Numbered from the stretch's first letter, positions 8,995-17,941 are shown. The stretch: 34,467 bases of DNA from Nocardia abscessus NBRC 100374 (GCF_000308455.1 NZ_BAFP01000261.1:1-34467); one strand, 5' to 3'. The notes: a model not told the origin generated them from the sequence alone. A program made the numbers and translations.

Positions 8995-9470
8995 TCAGCG
9001 GCCGGGACCGGGTTGGACTCGGGTGTCGGTTTCGGGGATCTCGATGGGTTCGTCTGGGCGCCAGGCTTGTTGGGTGCTCGGTGTGACATCGGTGACCACG
9101 TAGCTCGCGCGAGTGGTGACGGGGGCGCCGCGACGGCTGACGTAGGGCAGGACGCGGAAGTCGTTGCGTAGAGGTTCGTGGTTCAGTTCGACCCGGAGGT
9201 AGCCGCGTTGGGCGTTGAAGATTGCAGGTCGGGGATGGCGGCGAGCAGGGTGCGGCCGGTGGGGTTCATATCGGCGCCGTGGCGGCCGGTGGTGATCGAG
9301 GAGCCGATGAATTCGGTGCCGACGACGGGGACCGAGATCGGCGGCGCGCAGGTCGAGGGCGCTGTGCTGGTGGCGGTCGCCGGTGAAGACGACGAGATTG
9401 TCGATCTCGCGTGCGGCGCGGCGCCGAGGACCGCGTTGCGGTGCATCGGGAATGGTTCGGTTGGCCGCGA
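8995..9470 (-). pseudogene. PhoD-like alkaline phosphatase, C-terminal fragment with frameshifts
   Basis: The minus strand encodes the C-terminal third of a PhoD-type metallophosphatase: DNLVVFTGDRHQHSALDL (metal-binding GD.H motif), then in another frame PVVGTEFIGSSITTGRHGAD and MNPTGRTLLAAIPDL, then back in the first frame FNAQRGYLRVELNHEPLRND, FRVLPYVSRRGAPVTTRASY and VVTDVTPSTQQAW. At least two compensating frameshifts (near 9340 and 9220) are needed. The N-terminal two thirds are missing and the fragment ends next to the IS3 remnant, so an insertion plus deletion is the likely cause. It ends 34 bases from the convergent caspase gene. Confidence 0.78.
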
Positions 9471-9559
9471 AACGCTCGGTACAGTCGTGCACCATGCCGC
9501 CGTCACCACAGTGCGTTTCCCCTCGCACCGTGGAGGCCTGACCATAGAGGAAAGATCGG

Positions 9560-9855
9560 ATGGCGGAGAAGAGACGCGAGTTCGATCGGGAGTTCCGTGA
9601 GGGGCGGTGCGGATCGTGCGTGAGACCGGGCGGCCGGTCGCGCAGGTTGCCCGTGAGCTGGGGGTCAACGAGGGCACGCTGACGACCTGGGTGGCCCGGG
9701 ACCGGCAGCAGCGCGACGGAGCGGCCGGTGATCGGCTCAGCGAGTCCGAACGCGTGGAGCTGGTGCGGTTGCGGCGCGAGAACGCCGAACTGGCGATGGA
9801 GCGTGATGTCCTCGAGCGACCAGTGGTCCTGTGGGTGAAGGAGGCGACCAAGTGA
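9560..9855 (+). pseudogene. IS3-family transposase OrfA (frameshifted)
   Basis: The reading starts at ATG 9560 with AEKRREFDREFREG and then needs a shift of one base near 9600-9606 to continue as VRIVRETGRPVAQVARELGV and NEGTLTTWVARDR. This is the helix-turn-helix of an IS3 OrfA. It ends with the coiled-coil segment LRRENAELAMERDVLERPVV followed by LWVKEATK, a standard OrfA end (usually ERDVLKRSVV). One G is missing relative to the expected GAG-GGG-GCG, so the gene is dead unless the base is a sequencing error. OrfB overlaps it by four bases. Confidence 0.78.
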
Positions 9856-10120
9856 GCGTGGCCCGGTTCATCGCCTCCCAGCGGACCGAACACGGTGTCC
9901 CGCACACTGTTTGCTGCCGCGCCCTCAATGTCAGCGAGCCGTGGTTCTACAAGCGGAACGACCGTGAGCCCACACCGCGCCGGCGCCGCCGTGAACAGTT
10001 GATCGCGGCGATCGGCAAGGAGTTCGAGGACTCCGGCCGCACCTACGGCAGCCCGCGCATCGGGCTGGAGCTGCGGGAGAAGGGCTGGCGGGTCTCCAAC
10101 AACACAATCGCCGTGATAAT
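9852..10120 (+). pseudogene. IS3-family transposase OrfB, N-terminal fragment
   Basis: OrfB starts with GTG at 9852, overlapping the OrfA stop (GTGA), as normal in IS3 elements. It reads VSVARFIASQRTEHGVPHTV, then LNVSEPWFYKR, RREQLIAAIGKEFEDSGRTY and GSPRIGLELREKGWRVSNNT, which is the HTH_21 region. After 'IAVIM' (about 10120) similarity ends. The DDE catalytic domain is absent, so the element cannot transpose itself. Confidence 0.8.
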
Positions 10121-10413
10121 GCCCGGTCGGGCGCTCACCTGGAACCCGACCATGCGAGTTCCGGCTCGTGCGCGGCACGCCTCTGGACTGGCGTCGAGTT
10201 CGCCGATACCGGTAATCGCTCAGAACGCAGCACTATTCGTCAGAGACCTTGCGTCAGATAGTGGAGTTGCGGAGCGTCGCAGCACCGATGGTGGCGCGCT
10301 CGCGTCCGCCAGTTCAAGGCGCTCGAGCGATGGTGGACACTTGGGGGTTTCGACCGACGCTGAGGCCGAGTCGCTCGTGCTGGGTGACGCGATGGTTTAT
10401 TGCAACATCGCAG
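10121..10413. other. No gene seen
   Basis: Neither strand shows sustained G/C third-position bias, a ribosome site or a recognisable domain. The stretch is probably debris from the IS truncation. Confidence 0.4.
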
Positions 10414-10587
10414 TTACTTGTCGCCGGCGTAGGTGGGCACGTCGTGGCCGGCACCTTCGACTTCGAGCAACACCGACACCTTCGACCAATGCGGACCCGT
10501 TCGTCTCATCCTCGGGCCCGAGGTCGCCGGCGGGCGAGATCACGTATTCCACTGCCGCGAATCGCTGACTACAACCGCCGACCGGAC
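10414..10587 (-). pseudogene. C-terminal remnant of an unknown gene
   Basis: On the minus strand two adjoining frames together give a protein-like tail: FAAVEYVISPAGDLGPEDET, NGSALVEGVG, then after one frame change VLLEVEGAGHDVPTYAGDK and a TAA stop (10416-10414). Codon use is good in both pieces. It lies just after the small membrane-protein gene on the same strand. I do not recognise the family. Confidence 0.35.
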
Positions 10588-10914
10588 CTACGCCGTGAGG
10601 AACGCGGCCCACAGCAAAGTGGTGATCACGAGCAGGACCGGTGTCGTGATCCGGGCGACCCGCACCCGATGACGGGCGGGAAAGGCGAAGGCAACGGCCA
10701 CCGCGGTGACGAGCGCGGCGGGCACCGACAGCACGGTACCCGCGATCAGACCGTATCCGTGGGGGTCGAATGCGGGGTCGGTCACGAGACGAAATGCGAC
10801 CACGAGATAGATGCAGCGCAACCAGAGCAACCCGGCGCCAGCGGCCACTGCACCGGCCACCAGGGTGACCACCCGCCGGAGAGCGGCCGGTCGCGAGGGG
10901 CGGTGCGTGCTCAC
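10588..10914 (-). CDS. Small integral membrane protein (108 aa)
   Basis: It starts at GTG 10914-10912, overlapping the stop of the upstream lipoprotein gene by four bases (GTGA), so the pair is translationally coupled. After a short basic N-terminus (STHRPSRPAALRR) there are three hydrophobic helices: VVTLVAGAVAAGAGLLWL and its continuation, GLIAGTVLSVPAALVTAVAV, and TTPVLLVITTLLWAAFL at the C-terminus. The family is not recognised. The coupling suggests that it works with, or is only co-expressed with, the DUF3558-like lipoprotein at the cell surface. Confidence 0.7.
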   Translation of the reverse strand: MSTHRPSRPAALRRVVTLVAGAVAAGAGLLWLRCIYLVVAFRLVTDPAFDPHGYGLIAGTVLSVPAALVTAVAVAFAFPARHRVRVARITTPVLLVITTLLWAAFLTA

Positions 10915-11501
10915 CGGATTCGCTCCGCGATCACCCCGGCGATCTCGATTGCCGGACCGCACACATCCTGGCCGATGGCGGGCGCTGCGGGGACGAACTC
11001 CACCTGGAAGAGTCCGCCGGAGGCGACCTGCACCCAGATCATGCAGTTGCGGTGGCCGCTTTGACTGCGGCGGTCGACCAGAAACGCGGACCGTCCCGCG
11101 ATGTGCAGGGTCCGGAAGTTCTCTTTGTCGTTTTTCGTGTCTTCGACAGTCCCGTACCGGTGCCACGGGTTGGGGGCGAAAATCATCCTGACGCCCTCGG
11201 GTTCCGCAGCGGGTGTGCTCCAGCGGCAATAGCTGGGTGTGGAGTCCAGTGCCGGTATTCCCGGGCCTGTGAGTCGGAAGCGGGTGAGATCGCCGGGCCC
11301 GAGCACCGTGCATGGATGGTTGACAAGCTCGGCCAACCTCCACGGAGGGGTCGTGGGCGGTGACGTATCGGTGCTGAGCACCGTCGGCCGCGGTGCGGTC
11401 GTCGCGGTTCCGGAGATCTCGCAGGCGGCCGCGGTGACGAGTGCCGACCCCAGCACTACAGCACAGAGCCTGCGGACCCGGCTACGGACATTTTTCTGCA
11501 T
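10911..11501 (-). CDS. DUF3558-like lipoprotein
   Basis: This 196-residue protein starts at ATG 11501, after a strong GGGAGGGG site. The N-terminus MQKNVRSRVRRLCAVVLG runs into SALVTAAAC, a lipoprotein signal with the lipidated Cys at about 27. A Thr/Pro-rich linker follows, then a globular part with HPCTVLGPGDLTRFRL, SYCRWSTP, and NCMIWVQVASGGLFQVEF, ending DVCGPAIEIAGVIAERI. The arrangement 'linker, PC..L....L, C.W, then C near the end' is typical of DUF3558 lipoproteins of Nocardia and mycobacteria, which sit on the outer face of the plasma membrane. Their function is not established. It is the first gene of a two-gene unit. Confidence 0.82.
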   Translation of the reverse strand: MQKNVRSRVRRLCAVVLGSALVTAAACEISGTATTAPRPTVLSTDTSPPTTPPWRLAELVNHPCTVLGPGDLTRFRLTGPGIPALDSTPSYCRWSTPAAEPEGVRMIFAPNPWHRYGTVEDTKNDKENFRTLHIAGRSAFLVDRRSQSGHRNCMIWVQVASGGLFQVEFVPAAPAIGQDVCGPAIEIAGVIAERIR

Positions 11502-11593
11502 CGCTACCCCTCCCTACGACAATCACAACACAGGCCGCGGGATCGCGCAGCCGCCACCCGTAGGGTCTCGCAAGTCATGGTGCCAAAGGGTCC

Positions 11594-11782
11594 TGGCAGT
11601 ACCCGTCGGCGGATGTACAGGTCGTGCAAAGCGCGGACGTGTCCGCGGTGGTCAACCACCGGCTGGCCGCAGCCGCCGATCCGGACTTCGAGCCGGTGGA
11701 CGTGCTGCACGAGGTGAAAGCGCCCACGCTGGTCATCGAGGGCAGTCCCGCGCGCGGCGCACGCTCGTTTCGACCGGAGTAA
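11594..11782 (+). pseudogene. Alpha/beta-hydrolase fragment
   Basis: The frame from 11594 to the TAA at 11780-11782 reads WQYPSADVQVVQSADVSAVV then EPVDVLHEVKAPTLVIEGSP. The element 'L..V.APTLVIEG' is the strand before the acid residue in alpha/beta hydrolases of the proline-iminopeptidase type. Neither the nucleophile nor the final His is present and no start codon is visible, so this is an internal fragment. Confidence 0.55.
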
Positions 11783-11820
11783 GTCGGTTCGCTCCCGGCG
11801 CAGCACGCCAGGTCCCGCGC

Positions 11821-12175
11821 CTACGCCGGGAGGAAGTCTCCCGCGACCAGGTCGTCCAGTTGCTCCATAGTGCGTGGGCCGATGATGGCCGAGGTGACTG
11901 CTGGGTGGGTGATGGCGTAAGCCAGTGCGAGGTGGGTCAGTGGCAGCCCTGCTTGCCCACGACCGGTATGAGCGCCTCCACGGCGTCGAGCTTGCGTTCG
12001 TCGGTCATGTGCTGCGGGACCCATCGCAGAGCGGCGGCCGATGCGGTCTCTCCGCCGTGCTTGTGGAAGCGGTCGGTGAGTAGGCCCATCGACAACGGGC
12101 TCCGCACCAGGGTTCCCAGCCCCAATGGGTTCGGGTCGATATCGGTGGCATGCGAGGGCGGGCGACTGGCGTCAG
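11821..12175 (-). pseudogene. Aldo/keto reductase, C-terminal fragment with a frameshift
   Basis: The minus strand gives NPLGLGTLVRSPLSMGLLTD, RFHKHGGETASAAALRWVPQ, HMTDERKLDAVEALIPVV and then, in another frame, AGLPLTHLALAYAITHPAVT followed by SAIIGPRTMEQLDDLVAG. These are the last two barrel strands and the NADPH-binding SAIIGPRT motif of an aldo/keto reductase. A frameshift near 11950 (at KQGCH) breaks the frame, and the catalytic N-terminal half (Asp-Tyr-Lys-His) is missing. Confidence 0.8.
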
Positions 12176-12192
12176 CACTGAAAAAGCGTTTG

Positions 12193-12208
12193 GTGCAACA
12201 CGTTTCAC
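12193..12208. promoter_or_regulatory. Imperfect palindrome, possible operator
   Basis: GTGCAACACGTTTCAC is a 16-base imperfect dyad (12 of 16 positions symmetric) just before the AGGAG sequence at 12212-12216. It could be an operator for the small ORF that follows. Evidence is weak. Confidence 0.25.
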
Positions 12209-12220
12209 TTTAGGAGAACG

Positions 12221-12409
12221 TTGATCTCATTCATGCGATACCGTATTCTGGGCCTGGGCATGAGGGGCGCTCGGCCCGAATCAAACGCTTTGGTCGGTCG
12301 ATATGCGACTGGGGATAGCCAAACGACGCTGGGGGACCCTGCCAAGTTACGAGAAGTCACGTGCACTGACGACGGACTCGCTCTCCGGGGTCGGTCGTGG
12401 AACAGATAG
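12221..12409 (+). CDS. Small ORF, possibly the decayed start of a SARP-type regulator
   Basis: A ribosome site (AGGAG, 12212-12216) precedes TTG 12221 and ATG 12233. Translation from the ATG gives MRYRILGLGMRG, similar to the usual first residues of BTAD/SARP regulators (MRYRILGPLEV), but the similarity stops at once. The rest of the 62 codons resembles nothing I know. It may be a true small gene or a decayed gene start. Confidence 0.25.
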   Translation: MISFMRYRILGLGMRGARPESNALVGRYATGDSQTTLGDPAKLREVTCTDDGLALRGRSWNR

Positions 12410-12593
12410 CCGCCGAATCACAACGGGAAGCAGCCGGTACCAACCGGTTTCAATGTCCTGGCCCGCTGCCCCGCGCACCGCAGAGCTGTACGCGAAACGC
12501 GGGCACTCGGATCCACTCGGCCGGAGTCATCGACGACACCGGATGCGCAATCGCTGCTTCACAGCGAATTTGCTTGACTTAAGGAGTCTCATC

Positions 12594-14837
12594 GTGAAGG
12601 CCGACCACGCTCAGCAGGATCATTCTCAGCGGCAACGATCGCGGTTCGCGCCGACAGCGCGCTGGTTACGCGATCTGATCATCGACCGCAATGCACACGC
12701 CCGCCCGAATATGCTGTTCGCGGGACAATCCGTCAGCGAGGAGGCGGCACACCTGGCCTACGCGCTCAGCCTGGTGCACACCGCGGAGGCCGAGGCCGGC
12801 GAATGTGTGTCTTTCCTGGCGAATTCCACCGAAGAGGGAATCTCCGCGGCGGTCAAACTCGCGCGCCACACTGCCGCCCGCAACGACCGTTCGGGACAAG
12901 TCCTGGTCATCGATCCGGAACAGTCACTGGCCCAGTACTTCGACCCGGCCCGCGACGGGTTAACCGATGCCCTCGTGCCCGGGGTGCGGTCGTCCGATTC
13001 AGTCGCAGCCGCGTACGACGTGCTCGCTACGGAGTCGTGGGCTGGGGTGCTGATCGTTCTTTCCCCCGAATTCGACGGGCTGTCAAAAGAAGCGGCGGAC
13101 CTGCTGCACACGGCATCCGCCGACGGCGCGATGCGCATAGTCTGCGACCGTCGGCCGATCCCGGTCGCGACCAGTGATCGCCGGCTGCCTGCGGCCGCGA
13201 TCGATGCCGATATCTGGGTCTACGGTGAAAACCTCACCGACGACCAGGTCCCGTTCGGTTGCTCGGTGATGACGCGGCAGGCGTACACGGTGTGGAACAA
13301 CCCCGTCGATTGCCTCGCACACAGTTCGACCTTCGGTGGCAACGGTGTCGCGGTTGCGGCTGCCCTGCATGTGCTGCGGGAACGCGGCTATCTCGACAAT
13401 CGTGCTGAGCGGGCGCTCGCCGACATCACCGCCAGCCGACGCGTCCGCAACGACGCGTTCGCCCGGTACGTAAGCCCGCCGGCGGCGGGCTTACTCGAGG
13501 CATTCGGACTCGACTTCGATATCAAACAGGCCCGCGGCTCGGAACTGACCATGCGCGACGGCCACACCCTGCTCGATTGCGCTGGTGGCGCTGGTGCGAA
13601 CCTGCGCGGGCACAATCCGCCGGAGGTGCGTGCGACCGTCGCGGCACACGACCCCACGCACGACTACTTCGCGGACCTCGAGAAGTATCTGACCTCACTG
13701 ACCGGATTCGATCGCGCCTTCCCCGCAGTCAGTGGTGCCACCTGCGTCGAGACCGCGCTCACGTTGGCCAGGCTGGCCTGCCCCGATCGAAAGACGATCG
13801 TGACCTTCCGCGGCAATTACTCCGGCAAAACCCTTGGCTCACTGAGCATGAGCAAACACGGACCGCAACGATCGGCCACGATCCCGGAAGCGTTCCGGCC
13901 CTATTATTCGAATCTCGTCTACATCGACCCACTGAATCCGAATGCCAGGGGTGACCTCGAGCGTGCGCTCGACAGCAACGACGTCGGCCTGGTCTGGTTC
14001 GAGCTCATCCAGGGGATGTCGTGCCGGGCGATCTCGCCGGATCTCGTCGAGGTGGTCGCCGAGCGCAAAAAGACCGACGGCTTTCTGGTCGGCGTCGACG
14101 AAGTACTCACCGGTGGCTGGCGCACTGGTGAGGGCTTCCTGGCTCATCCCGCGGCGATCGCTTCGGCCGACTTCACCACTCTGGCGAAACCGTTGTCGGA
14201 CATGACTTTCCCCATGGCGGTCATGCTGTGCCGCGCCGCCGTCGCTGACCGCGCCACTGAGTACGATTCCACCCTGGTCGAGCGACTGCAGTACGGGTAT
14301 CGAAACGGCCTGGGCGCGCACTTGGCGCTCGACGCGCTGCGCGCGGTGAATACCGATGAGCAACACGCTCGGCGCCGGCACGAACAGCAGGCGCTGCGTT
14401 CCGGCCTGGAACGACTCGCTGAGTCGTCGGCGCTGTTCGAAGGGGTGACCGGGCAGGGCAGCCACCTGCGGCTGGTGATGAATCGGCGCTGGTTCCCGCA
14501 GCGCTCGAACTCGATGGTCACACTGGCGGTCGAGGGCTCGCTGATGGACATCATGGCCAGTCGGTGCGGTGTGGTGGTCGCAGACCAGCGGTTCTTCCCG
14601 CCGCTGTTCGGTCGGCCGGGCACGATGCAGGAGGCAGTGGATCGCCTGACGGTCGGGCTGGCCAATGTAACTCCTGCCCATGTCTACGCCAACCTCGTCT
14701 CCCGGATCGGAGCCCATGGGCTTCGCCGGACACGGCGAACGATCCGCTGGTACCGGATCGGAGGCCGTCTCCATGGCAGGCTCCAGAGCCTGACGAGGTC
14801 TGCCCGCGGCATCGGTACGACCACAGTCCCGGCCTGA
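12594..14837 (+). CDS. Tandem class-III aminotransferase (PLP), inactive N-half plus active C-half
   Basis: I start this at GTG 12594, eight bases after AAGGAG (12581-12586); the upstream in-frame codons look non-coding. The 747-residue product contains two class-III aminotransferase folds. The N-half has FLANSTEEGISAAVKLAR and HSSTFGGNGVAVAAALHVL, but where the PLP lysine belongs (GK.LT..) it has GENLT (Glu212), so it should not form the internal aldimine. The C-half has SGATCVETALTLARLAC, the cofactor Asp502 (GVDEVLTGG) and the expected Lys532 30 residues later (TTLAKPLSD). The active half would transfer an amino group to or from a carbonyl substrate, or act on an amino-acid-like intermediate; the substrate is unknown. 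The MMPL gene follows after 57 bases on the same strand. Confidence 0.82.
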   Translation: MKADHAQQDHSQRQRSRFAPTARWLRDLIIDRNAHARPNMLFAGQSVSEEAAHLAYALSLVHTAEAEAGECVSFLANSTEEGISAAVKLARHTAARNDRSGQVLVIDPEQSLAQYFDPARDGLTDALVPGVRSSDSVAAAYDVLATESWAGVLIVLSPEFDGLSKEAADLLHTASADGAMRIVCDRRPIPVATSDRRLPAAAIDADIWVYGENLTDDQVPFGCSVMTRQAYTVWNNPVDCLAHSSTFGGNGVAVAAALHVLRERGYLDNRAERALADITASRRVRNDAFARYVSPPAAGLLEAFGLDFDIKQARGSELTMRDGHTLLDCAGGAGANLRGHNPPEVRATVAAHDPTHDYFADLEKYLTSLTGFDRAFPAVSGATCVETALTLARLACPDRKTIVTFRGNYSGKTLGSLSMSKHGPQRSATIPEAFRPYYSNLVYIDPLNPNARGDLERALDSNDVGLVWFELIQGMSCRAISPDLVEVVAERKKTDGFLVGVDEVLTGGWRTGEGFLAHPAAIASADFTTLAKPLSDMTFPMAVMLCRAAVADRATEYDSTLVERLQYGYRNGLGAHLALDALRAVNTDEQHARRRHEQQALRSGLERLAESSALFEGVTGQGSHLRLVMNRRWFPQRSNSMVTLAVEGSLMDIMASRCGVVVADQRFFPPLFGRPGTMQEAVDRLTVGLANVTPAHVYANLVSRIGAHGLRRTRRTIRWYRIGGRLHGRLQSLTRSARGIGTTTVPA

Positions 14838-14894
14838 CCGTACCTACTTCGGCCCCCACCGAGTGCAGACGAGACACGGAAGCGTAGGTCCGCG

Positions 14895-17126
14895 ATGACT
14901 ACCCGAGGTCGAAACGACACAGATACGCGTACCCGAAGCCGGTGGCGCCGGTTGCCGGGGGGAGCCCTTCTCAGCGATCTCGCACGCCGATCCGCCGGAC
15001 ACGGGCGGATCGTCGTCGCGTGTTGGGCGGTCCTGCTGGCGGCGGTCGTCGGCTTGGCACTGTTCCTGGGTGGGCGGGCTGACGATACCTACAGCGTGCC
15101 CGGTTCCGACTCCGGGGTCGCTCAGGACGTGCTGGCGCGGGCGTTCCCGGCCATGTCCGGGACGTCGGCCACCGTCGTCTTCGCAACGCCCGACACCGGC
15201 CAGAACATTCTGGACCATGCGGCGTCCCTCGCGGAGGTTCGTGCGGCGATCACACGCCTGCCACACGTCGGAGCCGTCGACGATCCGCTGGCCAACGTGT
15301 CCGCCAATAGTCGCGCGGCGTACGCGACCGTGAGCTACGACGCCAATGAGAACGTGCTGACCGAGGACGCCGTCGACGCACTGCGGCAGGCCGCGGCCCC
15401 GGCCCGCGCACAAGGACTCGACGTGGAGTTCGGCGGCCCGCTGGTCGCCAATACCGCCTCCCGGGGTTCGATATGGGCCGAACTCATCGGCATCGCAGTG
15501 GCTTTCGTAGTCTTGCTGTTGTCGTTCGGCTCGCTGGCGGCGACGGTGATCTGCCTGGCCACCACCGGCGCCGCGGTGGGGATCGGGTTGGCAGCGCTGG
15601 AACTGCTGAGCCGAGTCACCACGGTGTCGTCCTCGGCGACCTCGATCGCCTCGATGATCGGTATCGGGGTGGCCATCGACTATTCACTGCTGGTGGTCAG
15701 CCGATACCGCGGCTACGTGGCGGATGGCAGGACAGGATCCGATGCCATCGCGGCCTCGGCGGCCACCGCCGGGAGGGCGGCCGTGATCGCCGGCTCATCG
15801 GTGGTCCTCGCCCTGCTCGGCCTGCTGACAGTAGGTATTCCGACAGTCTCGGCGATGGCCTACGCCACCGCGATCATGGTTGCGGTGGTGCTCGCGGCGA
15901 CCTCGACCCTGCTTCCGGCATTGCTGGCGTTGTCCGGACGCCGGGCCCATTCGGTGATACCGGCGCTGGCCCGCATGGCGCTGGGCAGCAAGGCCGTTGA
16001 GCGGCGGTGGCGGCGGTGGATCGGGCGCGCTGTGCGTTATCGCTGGGGATACCTGTTGGCCAGCCTCGGAGCGCTGGCGCTGTTGGCTTTCCCGGTCGCG
16101 CACATGACACTGGGGCAGTTGGACGCTGGTGTCGATCCGCCGTCGACGACCCAGCGTCGCGCACACGACCTGATCGCCGACAACTTCTCCCCCGGTACGA
16201 ACAGTCCCCTCGTTGTCGTGCTGCAGGGCGCGCCCGACACGGTGTCCGCGGTGGCGGACAGGGTGCGCGACCGGCTCGCCGCCGATCCCGACGTCGCCGC
16301 CGTCACGCCGGCGGTGACCAACCTGGATGTGGCGGTGCTGACCGTGATTCCGCGCGAGGCCCAACACTCCGCGGAAACGACCGCCCTGGTCGATCATATC
16401 CGCGCGTTGCCGAGCACGGATATGATCCCTGGCACCGCCATCCATGTCACCGGCATGGCGGCAGCCGATGCCGATCTGGCTGCGAAGATCGAATCGCGCA
16501 TACCCGCCTTCCTCGCGGTGGTGCTCGGGTTGTCGATTATTGTGCTCACCTTCGCGTTTCGAGCTCCGCTGGTCGCGCTCAATGCGGCCGCGCTCAATGT
16601 GGTGTCCGTCGTCGCGGCTCTCGGCGTGGTGGTCGCGGTCTTTCAATTCGGTTGGGGAAGCTCACTTCTCGGTGTCGATACGCACTGGTCCATTCCTGCG
16701 TACATGCCGTTGCTGATATTCGCGTTCATCTTCGGATTATCGATGGACTACGAGGTGTTCATCCTGTCGCGGGTCCGCGAGGAGTACATGCGCCACGATA
16801 TCCGCGACCGTGCGGCGAATGAGGAGGCGACGATCACCGGAATCGCGGCCTCCGCACAGGTGATCGCGCCAGCAGCGCTCGTGATGATCGCCGTATTCAT
16901 CGGATTCGCCCTCGATCCGGATGGCAATATCAAGATGCTCGGTGTCGGACTGGCTACCGCGATCGCCCTCGACGCCAGCATTATCAGACTCGCGCTCATC
17001 CCCGCGGTTATGGCGTTGCTCGGCCACTACAACTGGTGGCCCGGAGACCGTCGCGCCCCCGATCGCCGCAGTGCCACTGTGATTCGAGCATCGAGCACGG
17101 CCGAGCACGGCCGCGAAGACACGTGA
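14895..17126 (+). CDS. MMPL-family (RND) transporter
   Basis: This 743-residue protein starts at ATG 14895, after a GGAAGCGTAGG site. It shows the duplicated RND/MMPL plan: TM1 (IVVACWAVLLAAVVGLAL), a first outer domain (DDTYSVPGSDSGVAQDVL), a first bundle with the proton-relay pair Asp262-Tyr263 (GVAIDYSLLVVSRYR), a second outer domain, and a second bundle with Asp618-Tyr619 (GLSMDYEVFILSRVREEY). MMPL proteins export lipids, lipopeptides or siderophores across the actinobacterial plasma membrane using the proton gradient. The length is normal and no key residue is lost. The LmeA-like gene overlaps its stop codon, so transporter and lipid-binding partner are made together. Confidence 0.95.
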   Translation: MTTRGRNDTDTRTRSRWRRLPGGALLSDLARRSAGHGRIVVACWAVLLAAVVGLALFLGGRADDTYSVPGSDSGVAQDVLARAFPAMSGTSATVVFATPDTGQNILDHAASLAEVRAAITRLPHVGAVDDPLANVSANSRAAYATVSYDANENVLTEDAVDALRQAAAPARAQGLDVEFGGPLVANTASRGSIWAELIGIAVAFVVLLLSFGSLAATVICLATTGAAVGIGLAALELLSRVTTVSSSATSIASMIGIGVAIDYSLLVVSRYRGYVADGRTGSDAIAASAATAGRAAVIAGSSVVLALLGLLTVGIPTVSAMAYATAIMVAVVLAATSTLLPALLALSGRRAHSVIPALARMALGSKAVERRWRRWIGRAVRYRWGYLLASLGALALLAFPVAHMTLGQLDAGVDPPSTTQRRAHDLIADNFSPGTNSPLVVVLQGAPDTVSAVADRVRDRLAADPDVAAVTPAVTNLDVAVLTVIPREAQHSAETTALVDHIRALPSTDMIPGTAIHVTGMAAADADLAAKIESRIPAFLAVVLGLSIIVLTFAFRAPLVALNAAALNVVSVVAALGVVVAVFQFGWGSSLLGVDTHWSIPAYMPLLIFAFIFGLSMDYEVFILSRVREEYMRHDIRDRAANEEATITGIAASAQVIAPAALVMIAVFIGFALDPDGNIKMLGVGLATAIALDASIIRLALIPAVMALLGHYNWWPGDRRAPDRRSATVIRASSTAEHGREDT

Positions 17127-17848
17127 AGCCGGCTAGGCCGCCGACCGGCTGGCGGCGCGGCACCCGGAACGTGCCGCGGATTATCCTCGTCCTCGTCCTC
17201 ATCGGCACCGTGGCCGCCGCCGAAACCTACTACCGCCACCGGATCGCGGACTGCATCGCCACGCAGGTGGAGCAGGATCTGGGGTCCAAGGTATCGGTGA
17301 GCCTTGGGCCGAAACCGTTGCTGCTCACCGCGATCGACCATCATGTCCAGTACGTCGATCTCGACAGTGACGATGCCACATTCGGGCCCGCCGTCGACAT
17401 GAAGGTGCACGCGCGGCTCAACGACATCTCGCTGATCGACAACGGTCGCGGCGGCGCGGACATCGGCAGCAGCAGCGCCGAGGCCACCTGGAGCAACGAG
17501 GGCATCGCGCAGACCATGAAGGGGTTGATCTCGCGGGTTCGGTCCGATTCGAGTACCGGCGTGCTGGATTTCGAGGTGTTCGGCGGCATTGCCGATCTGC
17601 AGGTGAAGCCGCAGATCGTCGGCGACCACATCGAGGTGATCACGCAGTCCGCCCAGTTGTTCGGCCTCGGCCTTCCCACCGATCTGGTCGACGGCATCGT
17701 GGATCTTATGACCGAAAGCCTGCAGAATGATCCGCTGAACCTGAAGCCTACCGAGGTGAGGGTCACCGACAACAGCATCGAGATCAGAATGGCCGGTGGG
17801 CCCACCAAGCTGGAACTCCAGCAGAACACCGAGGCCTACACCTGCTGA
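17123..17848 (+). CDS. LmeA-like (DUF2993) phospholipid-binding protein
   Basis: The start is GTG 17123, overlapping the MMPL stop by four bases (GTGA); a longer in-frame reading from 17036 would overlap the transporter by 91 bases and is unlikely. The 241-residue product has one N-terminal anchor helix (PRIILVLVLIGTVAAAETYY) followed by a DUF2993 domain: IATQVEQDLGSKVSVSLG, the 'F..G.DLQVKPQIVGDHIEV' region and a final LKPTEVRVTDNSIEIRM. LmeA of mycobacteria is a periplasmic phospholipid-binding protein linked to lipomannan elongation. Next to an MMPL gene it probably handles the exported lipid in the periplasm (inference). Confidence 0.85.
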   Translation: MKPARPPTGWRRGTRNVPRIILVLVLIGTVAAAETYYRHRIADCIATQVEQDLGSKVSVSLGPKPLLLTAIDHHVQYVDLDSDDATFGPAVDMKVHARLNDISLIDNGRGGADIGSSSAEATWSNEGIAQTMKGLISRVRSDSSTGVLDFEVFGGIADLQVKPQIVGDHIEVITQSAQLFGLGLPTDLVDGIVDLMTESLQNDPLNLKPTEVRVTDNSIEIRMAGGPTKLELQQNTEAYTC

Positions 17849-17941
17849 TCGCCGGGCGGCGGATTACTCCGGGAAGTCCGTCGGCACCTCGCTTGACCGG
17901 GACAACCCGAGTCGAGTGGCCTCGGGCACTATCCGGAGGCC

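Larger units (their letters stand above)
9530..10120 (+). mobile_element. IS3-family insertion sequence, 5' remnant
   Basis: The segment holds orfA and the first 90 codons of orfB of an IS3-family element and nothing of the catalytic rve core. The exact ends are not defined: I could not pair a left with a right inverted repeat. It abuts the truncated PhoD fragment on its left; on its right the transposase similarity stops abruptly at about 10120. Confidence 0.72.

Noticed and set aside
9183..10178. A 331-codon minus-strand frame across the IS3 remnant
   Set aside because: Most of it is antisense to the transposase genes; only its C-terminal part is real coding, the second frame of the PhoD fragment.
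12303..12593. Extension of the aminotransferase upstream to ATG 12303
   Set aside because: The extra 97 codons have poor codon use and no homology, and a strong ribosome site serves GTG 12594.
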